From positions 39,063,532-39,127,531 of the forward strand of contig JAPXFY010000031.1 of assembly GCA_030674185.1 (NCBI GenBank): DNA of 64,000 nucleotides. The letters are read 5' to 3'. This document shows, piece after piece, positions 11,393 to 22,899 of the stretch. Each line of letters starts with the position of its first letter. The first letter of the stretch is position 1. The notes beneath the pieces were generated by a model. That model saw only the letters and a list, made by a program, of their open reading frames with translations, was not told the origin of the DNA and did not search any database. A program made the position numbers and the translations under genes. The DNA comes from Monoplex corrugatus (lineage: Eukaryota > Mollusca > Gastropoda > Littorinimorpha > Ranellidae).

Positions 11393-11820
11393 GTAGCCAC
11401 AATAAGCAACATGGGATCAACACTACTGAAATGGCACAGAAAAGACAGGACCAAAAAAAGGTCAACAACAAAAAAACAACCAAACAAAAAACAAAAACAA
11501 ACAAAAAACCCCCACCATTTCCACCTTAATTCGCTTTTACTAAGGCAAATAGATGACAGTAGTATTGTAAACATCAAAAAGATTGCACAAGGGAGATTTT
11601 CTTGAAAAAAATGCAGATGAAAGAACCAGTAATCACTAAACACACACAAAAACAGAGAGGACAAAATAAACAACACAAAATGTTTGTAAAAATATACACA
11701 GTTGTCTCATTACAAAAATGTCTGTTTCTACCATTCTGTTTGATACCAATTAAAAAGATTTAAATTCTCAATATTATACAGATACGCAAACCGTAATTCT
11801 ATCAGTTTCAAAATACCCAA
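11393..11820. other. Unassigned A-rich DNA
   Basis: A-rich low-complexity sequence opens frames on both strands without domain content. Confidence 0.4.
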
Positions 11821-11824
11821 AACC

Positions 11825-11905
11825 CAATGGCTTGGTGTAGTATGTGGCCTAATGGATAGAGCACCCAAATAATATGCAAGAAACCCCAGTTCGGTTCTAG
11901 CCAAA
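11825..11905 (+). mobile_element. tRNA-derived SINE head
   Basis: A pol III A-box-like TGGCCTAATGG at 11845-11855 and a B-box-like GTTCGGTTCT at 11889-11898 are spaced as in tRNA genes. No foldable cloverleaf with a good acceptor stem is seen, so I call a SINE head, not a tRNA gene. Confidence 0.6.
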
Positions 11906-12540
11906 CAGGGATCTTTTTAACCCCATCAACTACACTCTGTGCGGTGGTCTGGGCGCCAATCTTTCAGATTAGATGATAAAGGGTGGTCCCTAATGCAGCT
12001 CGCACTTTGTGCATGTTAAAGAACTCATGGCAACAAAGAAGTTTCTGGGCAGGGATCTTTTTAACCCCTTTAACTAGACTCTGTGCAGTGGTTTGTGTGC
12101 CAGTCTTTCAGATCAGCTGATAAAGTGTGGTCCCAAATGTGTGGTCTTAATGCAGCACACACTTTGGGCATGTTAACCCTTTGAACCTGGCTGGCCGATG
12201 CAGCGGCCAGCGCGATTAATACCTCTGTACCCGGCAGGTCGCTCCAGCGGCCTGACATGTCAATTGACCTGGCCTGGTATGGTGCTGGTGTGCGGTATGC
12301 GACCTACCGCACCTACTCTCCTCTGCCACATCCTGTTTATATTACCGAATTCCAGACACCCTATACTTTCTTCCTGGCAAATTTTTAAGCATTAAAGGAT
12401 TTATTCTGAGACACCGATTTTGCTAGAATTTCTCTAAAAATACTCAGGGTTGAGGGTATCAGGGTCTAGAAATACTTAGGGCTGAAAGGGTTAAAGAACT
12501 CATAGCAAAAAAGAAGTTGTCCTTGGCAAAATTCTGTAAA
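11905..12540. repeat. Tandem duplication, second copy split by a MITE
   Basis: The block from CAGGGATCTTTTTAACCCC to GCAACAAAGAAGTT (11905-12050) is repeated from 12051. The second copy is interrupted at its GCATG-TTAA-AGAACTCAT site by the 322-bp element at 12173-12494 and then resumes. The first copy therefore preserves the empty insertion site. Confidence 0.85.
12173..12494. mobile_element. TTAA-flanked MITE with documented empty site
   Basis: The termini are TTAACCCTTTGAACCTGG and GGGCTGAAAGGGTTAA. The uninterrupted duplicate at about 12016-12030 reads GCATGTTAAAGAACTCAT, which proves a TTAA target duplicated on insertion. TTAA target plus CCCTTT ends fits the piggyBac superfamily. The interior (GC-richer, 12185-12310) differs from the GACTCC hairpin family, so this is a separate MITE family. 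No coding frame of note. Confidence 0.88.
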
Positions 12541-12917
12541 AACGTTTAAAAACTTCTACTCTCAATAAGCAAGAAACACATGCAGACAGAAGAAAAGAAA
12601 AAAAAATGTGGGTGATAGCACATTCTCCCAAACAGACAAACCCAAAACAATGTGGCACTGTATACTATCTTCACATGTAATTGTAATCCATTGTAATAAA
12701 AACAAGTAAAATACAAATCCCAAGCTGCATTTTCAAATCATAAAGCTATAGATGATCAAGATGTCGTTCTTATGCTTTTTTTCTCAGTATATAAACAGAA
12801 ATATAGACATCACAGTGGAGCGAGTTTGGTATGATACACAACTGTGCGATTTTAAGTCATTTATCAAGTTGCATTGAATTAAGAGATCACTTTTTTGTTC
12901 TTCTTCATTTTTTCATC

Positions 12918-12918
<1 letters not shown>
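12541..12918. other. Unassigned A/T-rich DNA
   Basis: No supported coding region or element motif. Confidence 0.4.
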
Positions 12919-12970
<52 letters not shown>

Positions 12971-12990
12971 GTGTGTGTGAGTGTGATGTG

Positions 12991-13029
<39 letters not shown>

Positions 13030-13048
13030 TGTGAGTGTGTGTGTGTGT
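12919..13048. repeat. (TG)n microsatellite
   Basis: A long TG tract with occasional TT and GA interruptions. Confidence 0.95.
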
Positions 13049-13437
13049 AAAACGCATTCTCATAAAATCACCGGTAAGTTACATTGTGCACAATTTCAGT
13101 TTTACAAACCAGAAAATTACAAAGACTTTACAGTTTATACCAAAAAAAAAAATCAAATTTATTTCTCTTACATATCTATTTCTCAGATATGGTGTTTTAA
13201 AGTCTGTAAATGCAGAATCAGCTATTTTGAGAAAACAAGCTCCATAGATTTAGAACACATGGCTAATCAAATTCTTCACCAACAGGTCTAGATCTCAACA
13301 AAACTTACTGTAACTTGGTAGTTAATTAAGATACAACATAATTGGCAATTTTCATGCATTCAAACAATTCTGATGCCCTTTGCTGGCTTATTTTCAGGTA
13401 TCAAAATTGTATGATTATAGGCACTGAAAACAGCATA
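13049..13437. other. Unassigned non-coding DNA
   Basis: Frames run in from the TG tract but have no independent coding signal. Confidence 0.4.
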
Positions 13438-14520
13438 GTAAGCACCAGATCTTATTAAACTATTCATATTCTTTTTTTTTCCAAGTAAACAATAAAAGGA
13501 AATGACAAAATAACAATCACCAGACCTTCTTTAACTACTCATATTCTTTTTTTTCTCAAATAAGTAATAAAAGGAAATGACAGAATAGCAAGCACCAGAC
13601 CTTTACCTATTCATACTCTTCTTTTTTCCCAAATAAGTATTAAAAGGAAATGACTGAATAGAAAGTACCAAACCTTCTTTAACTATTCACACTCTTTTTT
13701 TTTTATTCAAATAAAAGGAATTGACAGAATAGCAAGCACCAGACCTTCAACTATTCATACTCTTTTTTTCTCAAATAAGTATTAAAAGGAAATGACAGAA
13801 TAGCGAGCACCAGACCTTCAACTATTCATACTCTTTTTTTTTTCAAATAAGTATTAAAAGGAAATGACAAAATAGCAAGCACCAGACCTTCAACTATTCA
13901 TACTCTTTTTTTTTTCAAATAAGTAATAAAAGGAAATGACAGAATAGCAAGCACCAGACCTTCAACTATTCATACTTTTTTTTTTCAAATAAGTATTAAA
14001 AGGAAATGACAGAATAGCAAGCACCAGACCTTCAACTATTCATACTTTTTTTTTTTCAAATAAGTATTAAAAGGAAATGACAAAATAGCGAGCACCAGAC
14101 CTTCAACTATTCATACTCTTTTTTTTTCAAATAAGTAATAAAAGGAAATGACAGAATAGCAAGCACCAGACCTTCAACTATTCATACTCTTTTTTTTTTC
14201 AAGTAAGTATTAAAAGGAAATGACAAAATAGCGAGCACCAGACCTTCAACTATTCATACTCTTTTTTTTTTCAAGTAAGTATTAAAAGGAAATGACAAAA
14301 TAGCGAGCACCAGACCTTCAACTATTCATACTTTTTTTTTCAAGTAAGTATTAAAAGGAAATGACAAAATAGCGAGCACCAGACCTTCAACTATTCATAC
14401 TCTTTTTTTTCAAGTAAGTATTAAAAGGAAATGACAAAATAGCGAGCACCAGACCTTCTCTAGCTATTCATATTCTTTTTTTTTCTTCAAATAAGTATTA
14501 AAAGGAAATGACAGAATGGG
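13438..14520. repeat. ~72-bp minisatellite, about 15 copies
   Basis: The unit contains AGCACCAGACCTTCAACTAT, a CATACTC block, a T-run of 7-11, CAAATAAGTATTAAAAGG and AAATGACA(G/A)AATAGC. Unit length varies mainly through the T-run. Outer copies are diverged and inner copies nearly identical, as expected from unequal exchange in the middle of the array. Confidence 0.92.
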
Positions 14521-14674
14521 CAGCTGTGCAAGTCACACACCAAAATTCTTAATTTTCACCATCTGACTCCTGATCGCTTTAATGAGCTTCTAGCTGAACT
14601 CGCTCTGTCTGCCTTATACAGAATTTGGAGACAATAGGCTACACCTACCCACTCACCCACCCCCACATACACTT

Positions 14675-15192
14675 ATTATTATTTTTGTTTGAAGCCCAGC
14701 TGACTATGTACATACACTTCAACAAATAAAAAAAGGAAAGAAAATTAAGTACACATATCAATGCATTCACATACATAATCTAAGGAGATGTCCCTGACCC
14801 TGACCACTCCATCCAATTTATCGCACAGGGGATTTACAAAAACATACCCGAATACAAATTTAAACATAACTAGGGACACGAAAACATATATCAAAACAGG
14901 CCTATATTACTTAAAATTGCTTCTGCATATATATCTCGTTTCCCTAGAGCCAACAATGGACTTAATACATGTACCCAATTATCAATCCTAAGAGAAAGTA
15001 CGCAAGACTTTATTGAACACATACAGGTGAATGAACCAGCAAGGCAGAAAATGATAAATAGTAAATGACAGAAAGCAAAGGTAGAAGAAAGAAACAGAGT
15101 GACAGAAAAGAGGAAATTTCGAGCACAGAATTTCCAGAAGATGGGGATACTATTTATATTAAAAGAGCCTCCGGCATCCCCACAGGGGGAAA
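14675..15192 (-). mobile_element. D1 retroposon, near full length
   Basis: It opens with TTGTTTGAAGCCCAGCTGAC and closes with GGCATCCCCACAGGGGG. It retains the uninterrupted GGACTTAATACATGTACCC site at about 14958, which serves as the empty site for the MITE inserted in the copy at 16757. Confidence 0.82.
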
Positions 15193-15799
15193 CCCCACAT
15201 ACAATACAAAATATTGTATATTATTATTATTACAGACGTCACAGAAGGTTCAAATTCCTGTTATACATTTTGTACTGTGGATATCATTTGAATTAAAAAG
15301 TTGTAATGAAATTTATTCTCATGTGTCTGAATTTTTTCAATTTATATGAATCCTTTCATAAATGACAGTGAATATATAATATATATACATATACAAGATA
15401 CTATATACAAAACATACAGTTCCAGCTTTTCATTATGGCATCTCCAAGCTCATATCTACAGATACATCAGTAACATATAATCAGATTAACCATTAATACA
15501 TACATATGCTAGTAACATACACAATTTCATGAGCAGAATACACCATTCACAGTAACAATGTAAATGCATTAACAAGTATAATAACAATGCAAACACATTA
15601 ACAAGTATAATAAGTATATATTCATAAAATATATATTCACATGGATAACAAACTAAACATACCTATTATCACATACAATATATACATATAAAAGAATTTA
15701 TCATAAAATCTATACAAACATACTGTCATCATAATCTCCATATACCGGTATATTAAAACAATAACCTCAACTACAACATTAATCATCATCTTAAATGAA

Positions 15800-15800
<1 letters not shown>
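15193..15800. other. A/T-rich spacer
   Basis: Contains short ACATTAACAAGTATAATAA duplications near 15565-15612. No gene seen. Confidence 0.45.
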
Positions 15801-16293
<493 letters not shown>

Positions 16294-16756
16294 GTACACA
16301 TGTACTTGTGGGTATATACACTTATATGCATATCAGAGAGAAACAGGCAGGCAGGCAGACACAGACAAAGACAATGATACAAAGCAAGAGAATACAATGA
16401 TATGAACAGTAAAACATTTCATTCTTTCTCTGTAAACTTCAAATTATCATGCACATAATCTAAACATTATTCTGTACATTTGACTTTGAGAGAATAATCA
16501 CCTGATCATTTCAAATGTATATGCCCATATTTATATAGACTATCAAGGACACAGAAATGATACAATTCATACATTACATAATTCACTTTTTTACATTTGA
16601 GGAAGTCCACATCCACATACAATGTATTTACAATTACACACATACATAAATACATACATATATACATACATACAAATATATTGTCATAATTGTCATCATC
16701 ATTATTATTATTATTGTTATTATTACCATCATCATCATCATATCTTCATCATCATT
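16294..16756. other. Unassigned A/T-rich DNA with (ATT)n/(ATC)n
   Basis: Trinucleotide tracts at about 16700-16755 directly precede a D1 copy and may be part of its 3' tail on the minus strand. Confidence 0.4.
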
Positions 16757-17027
16757 GTTTAAAGCCCAGCTGAGTGCTCAGAGCCTATATAAGTTGAGTA
16801 TGACCATCTTGAAACTAACACAAGACCTCACTGAAAAAACAAAAAACAAACCAAACCCACCAGGAAAAGAAAATTAACCACAAACATCAACGCATCTGAG
16901 CACAAGATCAAAAGATAAGCCCCTAGCATTGACCATTCCGCCCAATTCATAACCAGGGAGATTTTAGAAAAACAACCCTAACCTGAAATACAAAAATGGT
17001 TACAACATAACAAGAAAGAGGACATTG

Positions 17028-18078
17028 AACACAATGAGATATACAAGCTGATGAATACAAATGTTAACATAAGAAGGGACATTGAACACAATGAGATATA
17101 CAAGCTGACGAATACAAATGTTAACATAAGAGGGACATTGAACACAATGAGATATACATAGCAATGTATGAAGGATAACAAATGTATAACAAACAAGTAA
17201 CAAGGGGTCATTGAACACAATGAGATATACAAGCTGATGAATACAAATGTTAACACTAAGACGGGACACTGAACACAATGAGATATACAAGCTGACGAAT
17301 ACAAATGTTAACATAAGAAGGGACACTGAACACAATGAGATATACAAGCTGACGAATACAAATGTTAACATAAGAAGGGACACTGAACACAATGAGATAT
17401 ACAAGCTGACGAATACAAATGTTAACATAGAAGGGACATGAACACATGGATATAAACTGACGAATACAATGTTAACAAGAGGGATTGAACACAATGAGAT
17501 ATACAAGCTGACGAATACAAATGTTAACATAAGAAGGGACATTGAACACAATGAGATATACAAGCTGACGAATACAAATGTTAACATAAGAAGGGACACT
17601 GAACACAATGAGATATACAAGCTGACGAATACAAATGTTAACATAAGAAGGGACACTGAACACAATGAGATATACAAGCTGATGAATACAAATGTTAACA
17701 TAAGAAGGGACATTGAACACAATGAGATATACAAGCTGATGAATACAAATGTTAACATAAGAAGGGACACTGAACACAATGAGATATACAAGCTGATGAA
17801 TACAAATGTTAACATAAGACGGGACACTGAACACAATGAGATATACAAGCTGACGAATACAAATGTTAACATAAGAAGGGACATGAACACAATGAGATAT
17901 ACAAGCTGACGAATACAAATGTTAACATAAGAAGGGACATTGAACACAATGAGATATACAAGCTGACGAATACAAATGTTAACATAAGAAGGGACATTGA
18001 ACACAATGAGATATACAAGCTGACGAATACAAATGTTAACATAAGAAGGGACATTGAACACAATGAGATATACAAGCT
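17028..18078. repeat. 57-bp minisatellite inside D1, about 18 copies
   Basis: The unit contains AGGGACATTGAACACAATGA, GATATACAAGCTGACG and AATACAAATGTTAACATAAG. The AATACAAATGTTAACATAAG-GGGACA segment matches single-copy D1 sequence elsewhere (at 14850: AATACAAATTTAAACATAAC, then GGGACACG). Because 57 is divisible by three, frames of up to 361 codons stay open on the minus strand; I do not consider them genes. Confidence 0.92.
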
Positions 18079-18137
18079 GGATCATATCTCCTACAATGGC
18101 TCCTGCATATCACATTTCCTCAGAGCCAAAAAGACAC

Positions 18138-18334
18138 TTAACCCTTTGACTCCCGCGCCCTCCCTGTTTACCAGCAACCTGACTGTCAACCATGCTAGCA
18201 AAGCAAACAGTTAACATTCTGACTCCCTCATCCTATCCACCAACTCCCTACAGGCAGCTGGTGGATAGGGTGAGGGAGTCAAAGGGCTAAGTTTCAGCAG
18301 TTGGTTGATAGGAAGCGGGAGTCAAAGGGGTTAA
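18138..18334. mobile_element. Palindromic TTAA-type MITE inserted in D1
   Basis: The termini are TTAACCCTTTGACTCCCG and GGAGTCAAAGGGGTTAA. Flanks join to GACAC-TTAA-TACATGTACCC. Intact D1 copies at ~14958 and ~51660 read (G)ACTTAATACATGTACCC without interruption, so the TTAA was duplicated on insertion. Confidence 0.9.
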
Positions 18335-18779
18335 TACATGTACCCAATTATCAATCCTAACATAAAGTATATAAGACTTTGTACAACACATACAGGTGAA
18401 TGGACCAGAAAATGAGAAAGGAAAAACATGACAGAAAGCAAAGAAGAGAGGCAGACACAAAGAGAGTGACAGAAAAGAGAAAATCTCTAGCACAAAATTC
18501 CCAGAAGGTGGGGATACTGTTTATACTGCTAGTCCCCAGCATTCCCACTGGAGATGTTAGAAATAATACAATATCACATAAAATATTACAATAGCACAGA
18601 TTACTTACAGAATGAAGTATCTGCCTTCTATAATCCTTTCGTAGTGCACCGTTCAGGCTGATGGTCTTTGATTACGATAAATACGATAAAATTTATATTT
18701 TGTGAATTATCTATTAATCAGACAATTAGAATATAGCCAATTTAAGAGAGAATGTGCATGTATGGCTCATACATATTTG

Positions 18780-18960
18780 TTTCCATGTGTGTGTGAGTAT
18801 GAGAGACAGAGTATGTGTGTATGTGTAGTGTGTGTGTGGTGGGTGTGTGTGTGTGTGTGTGTGTATGAGAAACAGAGAGTATGTATGTGTATGAGAGACA
18901 GAGAGTATATGTGTATGTGTGTGTGTACATGTGTGTGTGTTAAAGAGAGTGTGTGTGTGC

Positions 18961-19037
<77 letters not shown>

Positions 19038-19039
19038 TG

Positions 19040-19113
<74 letters not shown>
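18780..19113. repeat. (TG)n/(GA)n compound microsatellite
   Basis: TG tracts with TATG and GAGACAGAG interruptions, a pure GA tract at 18964-19007, then ~100 bp of TG. Confidence 0.95.
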
Positions 19114-19117
<4 letters not shown>

Positions 19118-19215
19118 ACAATAATCACTCTGTTCTTTCTTCTTTAAAACTGAGTTCGCTGCCAGTTCTTCTCCTCCTTTCCCTGGGATTTCTTCTCTTT
19201 CACTAACTGCTTCAG

Positions 19216-20480
19216 ACATTAATTATCAACAGACTGGTAAACTGCTTCAGAGGTCTGATCATGATTGTGACATTAATTATCAACAGATTGGGTGACATTA
19301 ATTATCAACAGACTGGGTGACATCAATTATCAACAGATTGGGTGACATTAATTATCAACAGATTGGGTGACATTAATTATCGACAGACTGGGTGACATTA
19401 ATTATCAACAGCTTGGGTGACATAATAATCAACAGATTGGGTGACATTAATTATCAACAGATTGGGTGACATTAATTATCAACAGATTGGGTGACATTGA
19501 TTATTGAAAGACTGGGTGACATTAATTATCAACAGCTTGGGTGACATTAATTATCAACAGATTGGGTGGATGACATTAATTATCAAAAGACTGGGTGACA
19601 TTAATTATAAACATGTCGGTAAACTGCTTCAGGTGTCTGATCTTAATTGTGACATTAATTATCAACAGACTGGCAAACTGCTTCAGGCGTCTGATCTTAA
19701 TTGTGACATTAATTATCAACAGACTGGGTGACATTAAAATTAATTATCAACAGATTGGGTGGTTTGAGACATCTGATCTTGATTGTGACATTAATTATCA
19801 ACAGACTGAGTGACATTAATTATCAACATACAGGTAAACTGCTACAGACATCTGATCTTGATTGTGACATTAATTATCAACAGACTGAGTGACATTAATT
19901 ATCAAGAGACTGGGTGACATTAATTATCAACAGACTGGGTGGCTTGAGACATCTGATCTTGATTGTGACATTAATTATCAACAGACTGGGTGGCTTGAGA
20001 CATCTGATCTTGATTGTGACATTAATTATCAACAGACTGAGTGACATTAATTATCAACAGACTGGGTGACATTAATTATCAACAGACTGGGTGACATTAA
20101 TTATCAACAGACTGGGTGGTTTGAGACATCTGATCTTGATTGTGACATTAATTATCAACAGACTGAGTGACATTAATTATCAACATACAGGTAAACTGCT
20201 ACAGACATCTGATCTTGATTGTGACATTAATTATCAACAGACAAGTAAACTGCCTCAGAGGTCTCTGATCTTGATTGTGACATTAATTATCAACGGACTG
20301 TGTGACATTAATCATCAACAGACTGGGTGACATTAATTATCAACATACTGGTAAACTGTTTCAGACGTCTGATCTTGATTGTGACATTAATTATCAAGAG
20401 ACTGGATGACATTAATTATCAACATACTGGTAAACTGCTTCGGACATCTGATCTTGAATATGACATTAATTATCAGCAGA
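19216..20480. repeat. 25-bp minisatellite with longer composite units
   Basis: The core GACATTAATTATCAACAGAC plus TGGGT repeats at 25 bp. At intervals a longer unit adds AAACTGCTTCAGACATCTGA then TCTTGATTGT. The array therefore alternates simple and composite units. Confidence 0.92.
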
Positions 20481-20499
20481 CTGGTTAACTGGTTCCCAT

Positions 20500-22370
20500 G
20501 TCTATCTTGAGTGTGGTGTTGGTTGTCAAAAGACTTTGGTAAACTGCTTCAGATGTGTAACCTTGTGTGTGGCATTTGTTAGTTATCAACAGACTTTAGA
20601 TGTCTGATCTTGTGTGTGGCATTGGTTAGTTATCAACAGACTTTAGTATTTTAGATGTGTAACCTTGTGTGGCATTGGTTAGTTATCAACAGACTTTAGT
20701 ACTTTGGATGTGTAACCTTGTGTGTGGTATTGGTTAGTTATCAACAGACTTTAGTACTTTGGATGTCTGATCTTGTGTGTGGCATTGGTTAGTTATCAAC
20801 AGACTTTAGTACTTTGGATGTCTGATCTTGTGTGTGGTATTGGTTAGTTATCAACAGACTTTAGTACTTTGGATGTGTAACCTTGTGTGTGGTATTGGTT
20901 AGTTATCAACAGACTTTAGTACTTTGGATGTCTGATCTTGTGTGTGGCATTGGTTAGTTATCAACAGACTTTAGTACTTTGGATGTGTAACCTTGTGTGT
21001 GGTATTGGTTAGTTATCAACAGACTTTAGTACTTTGGATGTCTGATCTTGTGTGTGGCATTGGTTAGTTATCAACAGACTTTAGTACTTTGGATGTGTAA
21101 CCTTGTGTGTGGTATTGGTTAGTTATCAACAGACTTTAGTACTTTGGATGTGTAACCTTGTGTGTGGTATTGGTTAGTTATCAACAGACTTTAGTACTTT
21201 GGATGTCTTATCTTGTGTGTGGCATTGGTTAGTTATCAACAGACTTTAGTACTTTGGATGTGTAACCTTGTGTGTGGCATTGGTTAGTTATCAACAGACT
21301 TTAGTACCATGGATGTGTAACCTTGTGTGTGGTTTTGGTTAGTTATCAACAGACTTTAGTACTATGGATGTGTAACCTTGTGTGTGGTATTGGTTAGTTA
21401 TCAACAGACTTTAGTACTATGTATGTCTGATCTTGTGTATGGCATTAGTTAGTTATCAACAGACTTTAGTACTTTGGATGTGTAACCTTGTGTGTGGTTT
21501 TGGTTAGTTATCAACAGACTTTAGTACTTTGGATGTGTAACCTTGTGTGTGGTATTGGTTAGTTATCAACAGACTTTAGTACCATGGATGTGTAACCTTG
21601 TGTGTGGTATTGGTTAGTTATCAACAGACTTTAGTACTTTGGATGTCTGATCTTGTGTGTGGTATTGGTTAGTTATCAACAGACTTTAGTACTTTGGGTG
21701 TCTGATCTTGTGTGTGGTATTGGTTAGTTATCAACAGACTTTAGTACTATGGATGTCTGATCTTGTGTGTGGTATTGGTTAGTTATCAACAGACTTTAGT
21801 ACTTTGGATGTGTAACCTTGTGTGTGGTATTGGTTAGTTATCAACAGACTTTAGTACTTTGGATGTGTAACCTTGTGTGTGGTATTGGTTAGTTATCAAC
21901 AGACTTTAGTACTTTGGATGTGTAACCTTGTGTGTGGCATTGGTTAGTTATCAACAGACTTTAGTACTATGGATGTGTAACCTTGTGTGTGGTATTGGTT
22001 AGTTATCAACAGACTTTAGTACTTTGGATGTGTAACCTTGTGTGTGGTATTGGTTAGTTATCAACAGACTTTAGTACTATGGATGTCTGATCTTGTGTGT
22101 GGTATTGGTTAGTTATCAACAGACTTTTGTACTTTGGATGTGTAACCTTGTGTGTGGCATTGGTTAGTTATCAACAGACTTTAGTACTATGGATGTGTGA
22201 TCTTGTGTGTGGCATTGGTTAGTTATCAACAGACTTTAGTACTATGGATGTGTGACCTTGTGTGTGGCATTGGTTAGTTATCAACAGACTTTAGTACTTT
22301 GGATGTGTAACCTTGTGTGTGGTATTGGTTAGTTATCAACAGACTTTAGTAAACTGCTGTGGACGTCTGA
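20500..22370. repeat. 55-bp minisatellite, two-state units, about 33 copies
   Basis: The unit contains TTAGTACTTTGGATGTGTAA, CCTTGTGTGTGGTATTGG and TTAGTTATCAACAGAC. From 20761 to 22301 the GGATG block recurs every 55 bp exactly (28 periods) without an indel. Each unit carries either GTGTAACC or GTCTGATC at one slot and GGTAT, GGCAT or GGTTT at another. Shared TTATCAACAGACT ties it to the neighbouring 25-bp array. Confidence 0.95.
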
Positions 22371-22544
22371 ACTTGTGTGAGGCAGTGATTTATCAACACA
22401 CTCAACCCAGTCACCCCAGTGGCCATCTTCAGACTGATAGAACATTTCTATATCAGCTTTCATGTTTGATAGATAGGTTACATCATACATGTCACTGTGT
22501 TTGTTTACTGTATCACTTGGGTGAGCATGATTTTTAACTGTTGT

Positions 22545-22622
22545 CTTTTATCTTTACCGGCTTGTTGTTTTTGACGTGGCGTTAGCCCTGATATGGCTCT
22601 AGAAGTCGGCTGGGCTTTAAGC
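22545..22622 (+). mobile_element. D1 retroposon 3' fragment, opposite orientation
   Basis: CGTTAGCCCTGATATGGCTC followed by AGTCGGCTGGGCTTTAA is the reverse complement of the D1 edge seen elsewhere. Only the edge is present, again consistent with 5' truncation. Confidence 0.75.
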
Positions 22623-22899
22623 AATATGAACTTGACCCTGGATCATAACTTGCAAAATTTAACATACAATCACAAATGAAGTAATTGGATGCACTTTTTC
22701 CTTCCTACTTTCCATGCATCCAAGCAATATATTCATGAAGTTTGAGTCAACTAATCATATTTACATACATGCAGGGTTCAAAGGGGTGAACAGTCGCTAC
22801 AGTTAACTGTTAGTAGTGTAGGGCCAAAAGGATTAACAGTCTATAGAGTGAACTGTCAATATATGTAGAGCCAAAAGGGTTTAAGTCTTTAGAGTGAAC
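22623..22899. other. Spacer with degenerate ~46-bp repeats
   Basis: Three diverged copies of a segment around AGGGCCAAAAGGATTAACAG and GTGAACTGT lie at about 22770-22900. Confidence 0.5.

Larger units (their letters stand above)
16757..18546 (-). mobile_element. D1 retroposon carrying an internal minisatellite and a MITE
   Basis: D1 blocks occur in order: TTTAAAGCCCAGCTGAGTGC (16759), AACATCAACGCATCTGAG (~16885), GACCATTCCGCCCAATTC (~16936), then a 57-bp array, then CTCCTGCATATCACATTTCC (~18100), a MITE, TACATGTACCCAATTATCAA (18335) and the AGAGAAAATCTCTAGCACA block. The right end is near 18546. The array (17028-18078) and the MITE (18138-18334) are later additions within a single element copy. 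Confidence 0.85.

Noticed and set aside
17000..18085. 361-codon minus-strand frame (SLLMLTFVFVSLYISLCS-like repeats)
   Set aside because: A 57-bp unit repeated in frame inside a D1 element; membrane-like look is accidental.
20500..22370. CRISPR-like look: conserved ~25-bp block with ~30-bp variable part
   Set aside because: The 'spacers' are only two or three recurring variants, there are no cas genes, and the genome is animal. It is a minisatellite.
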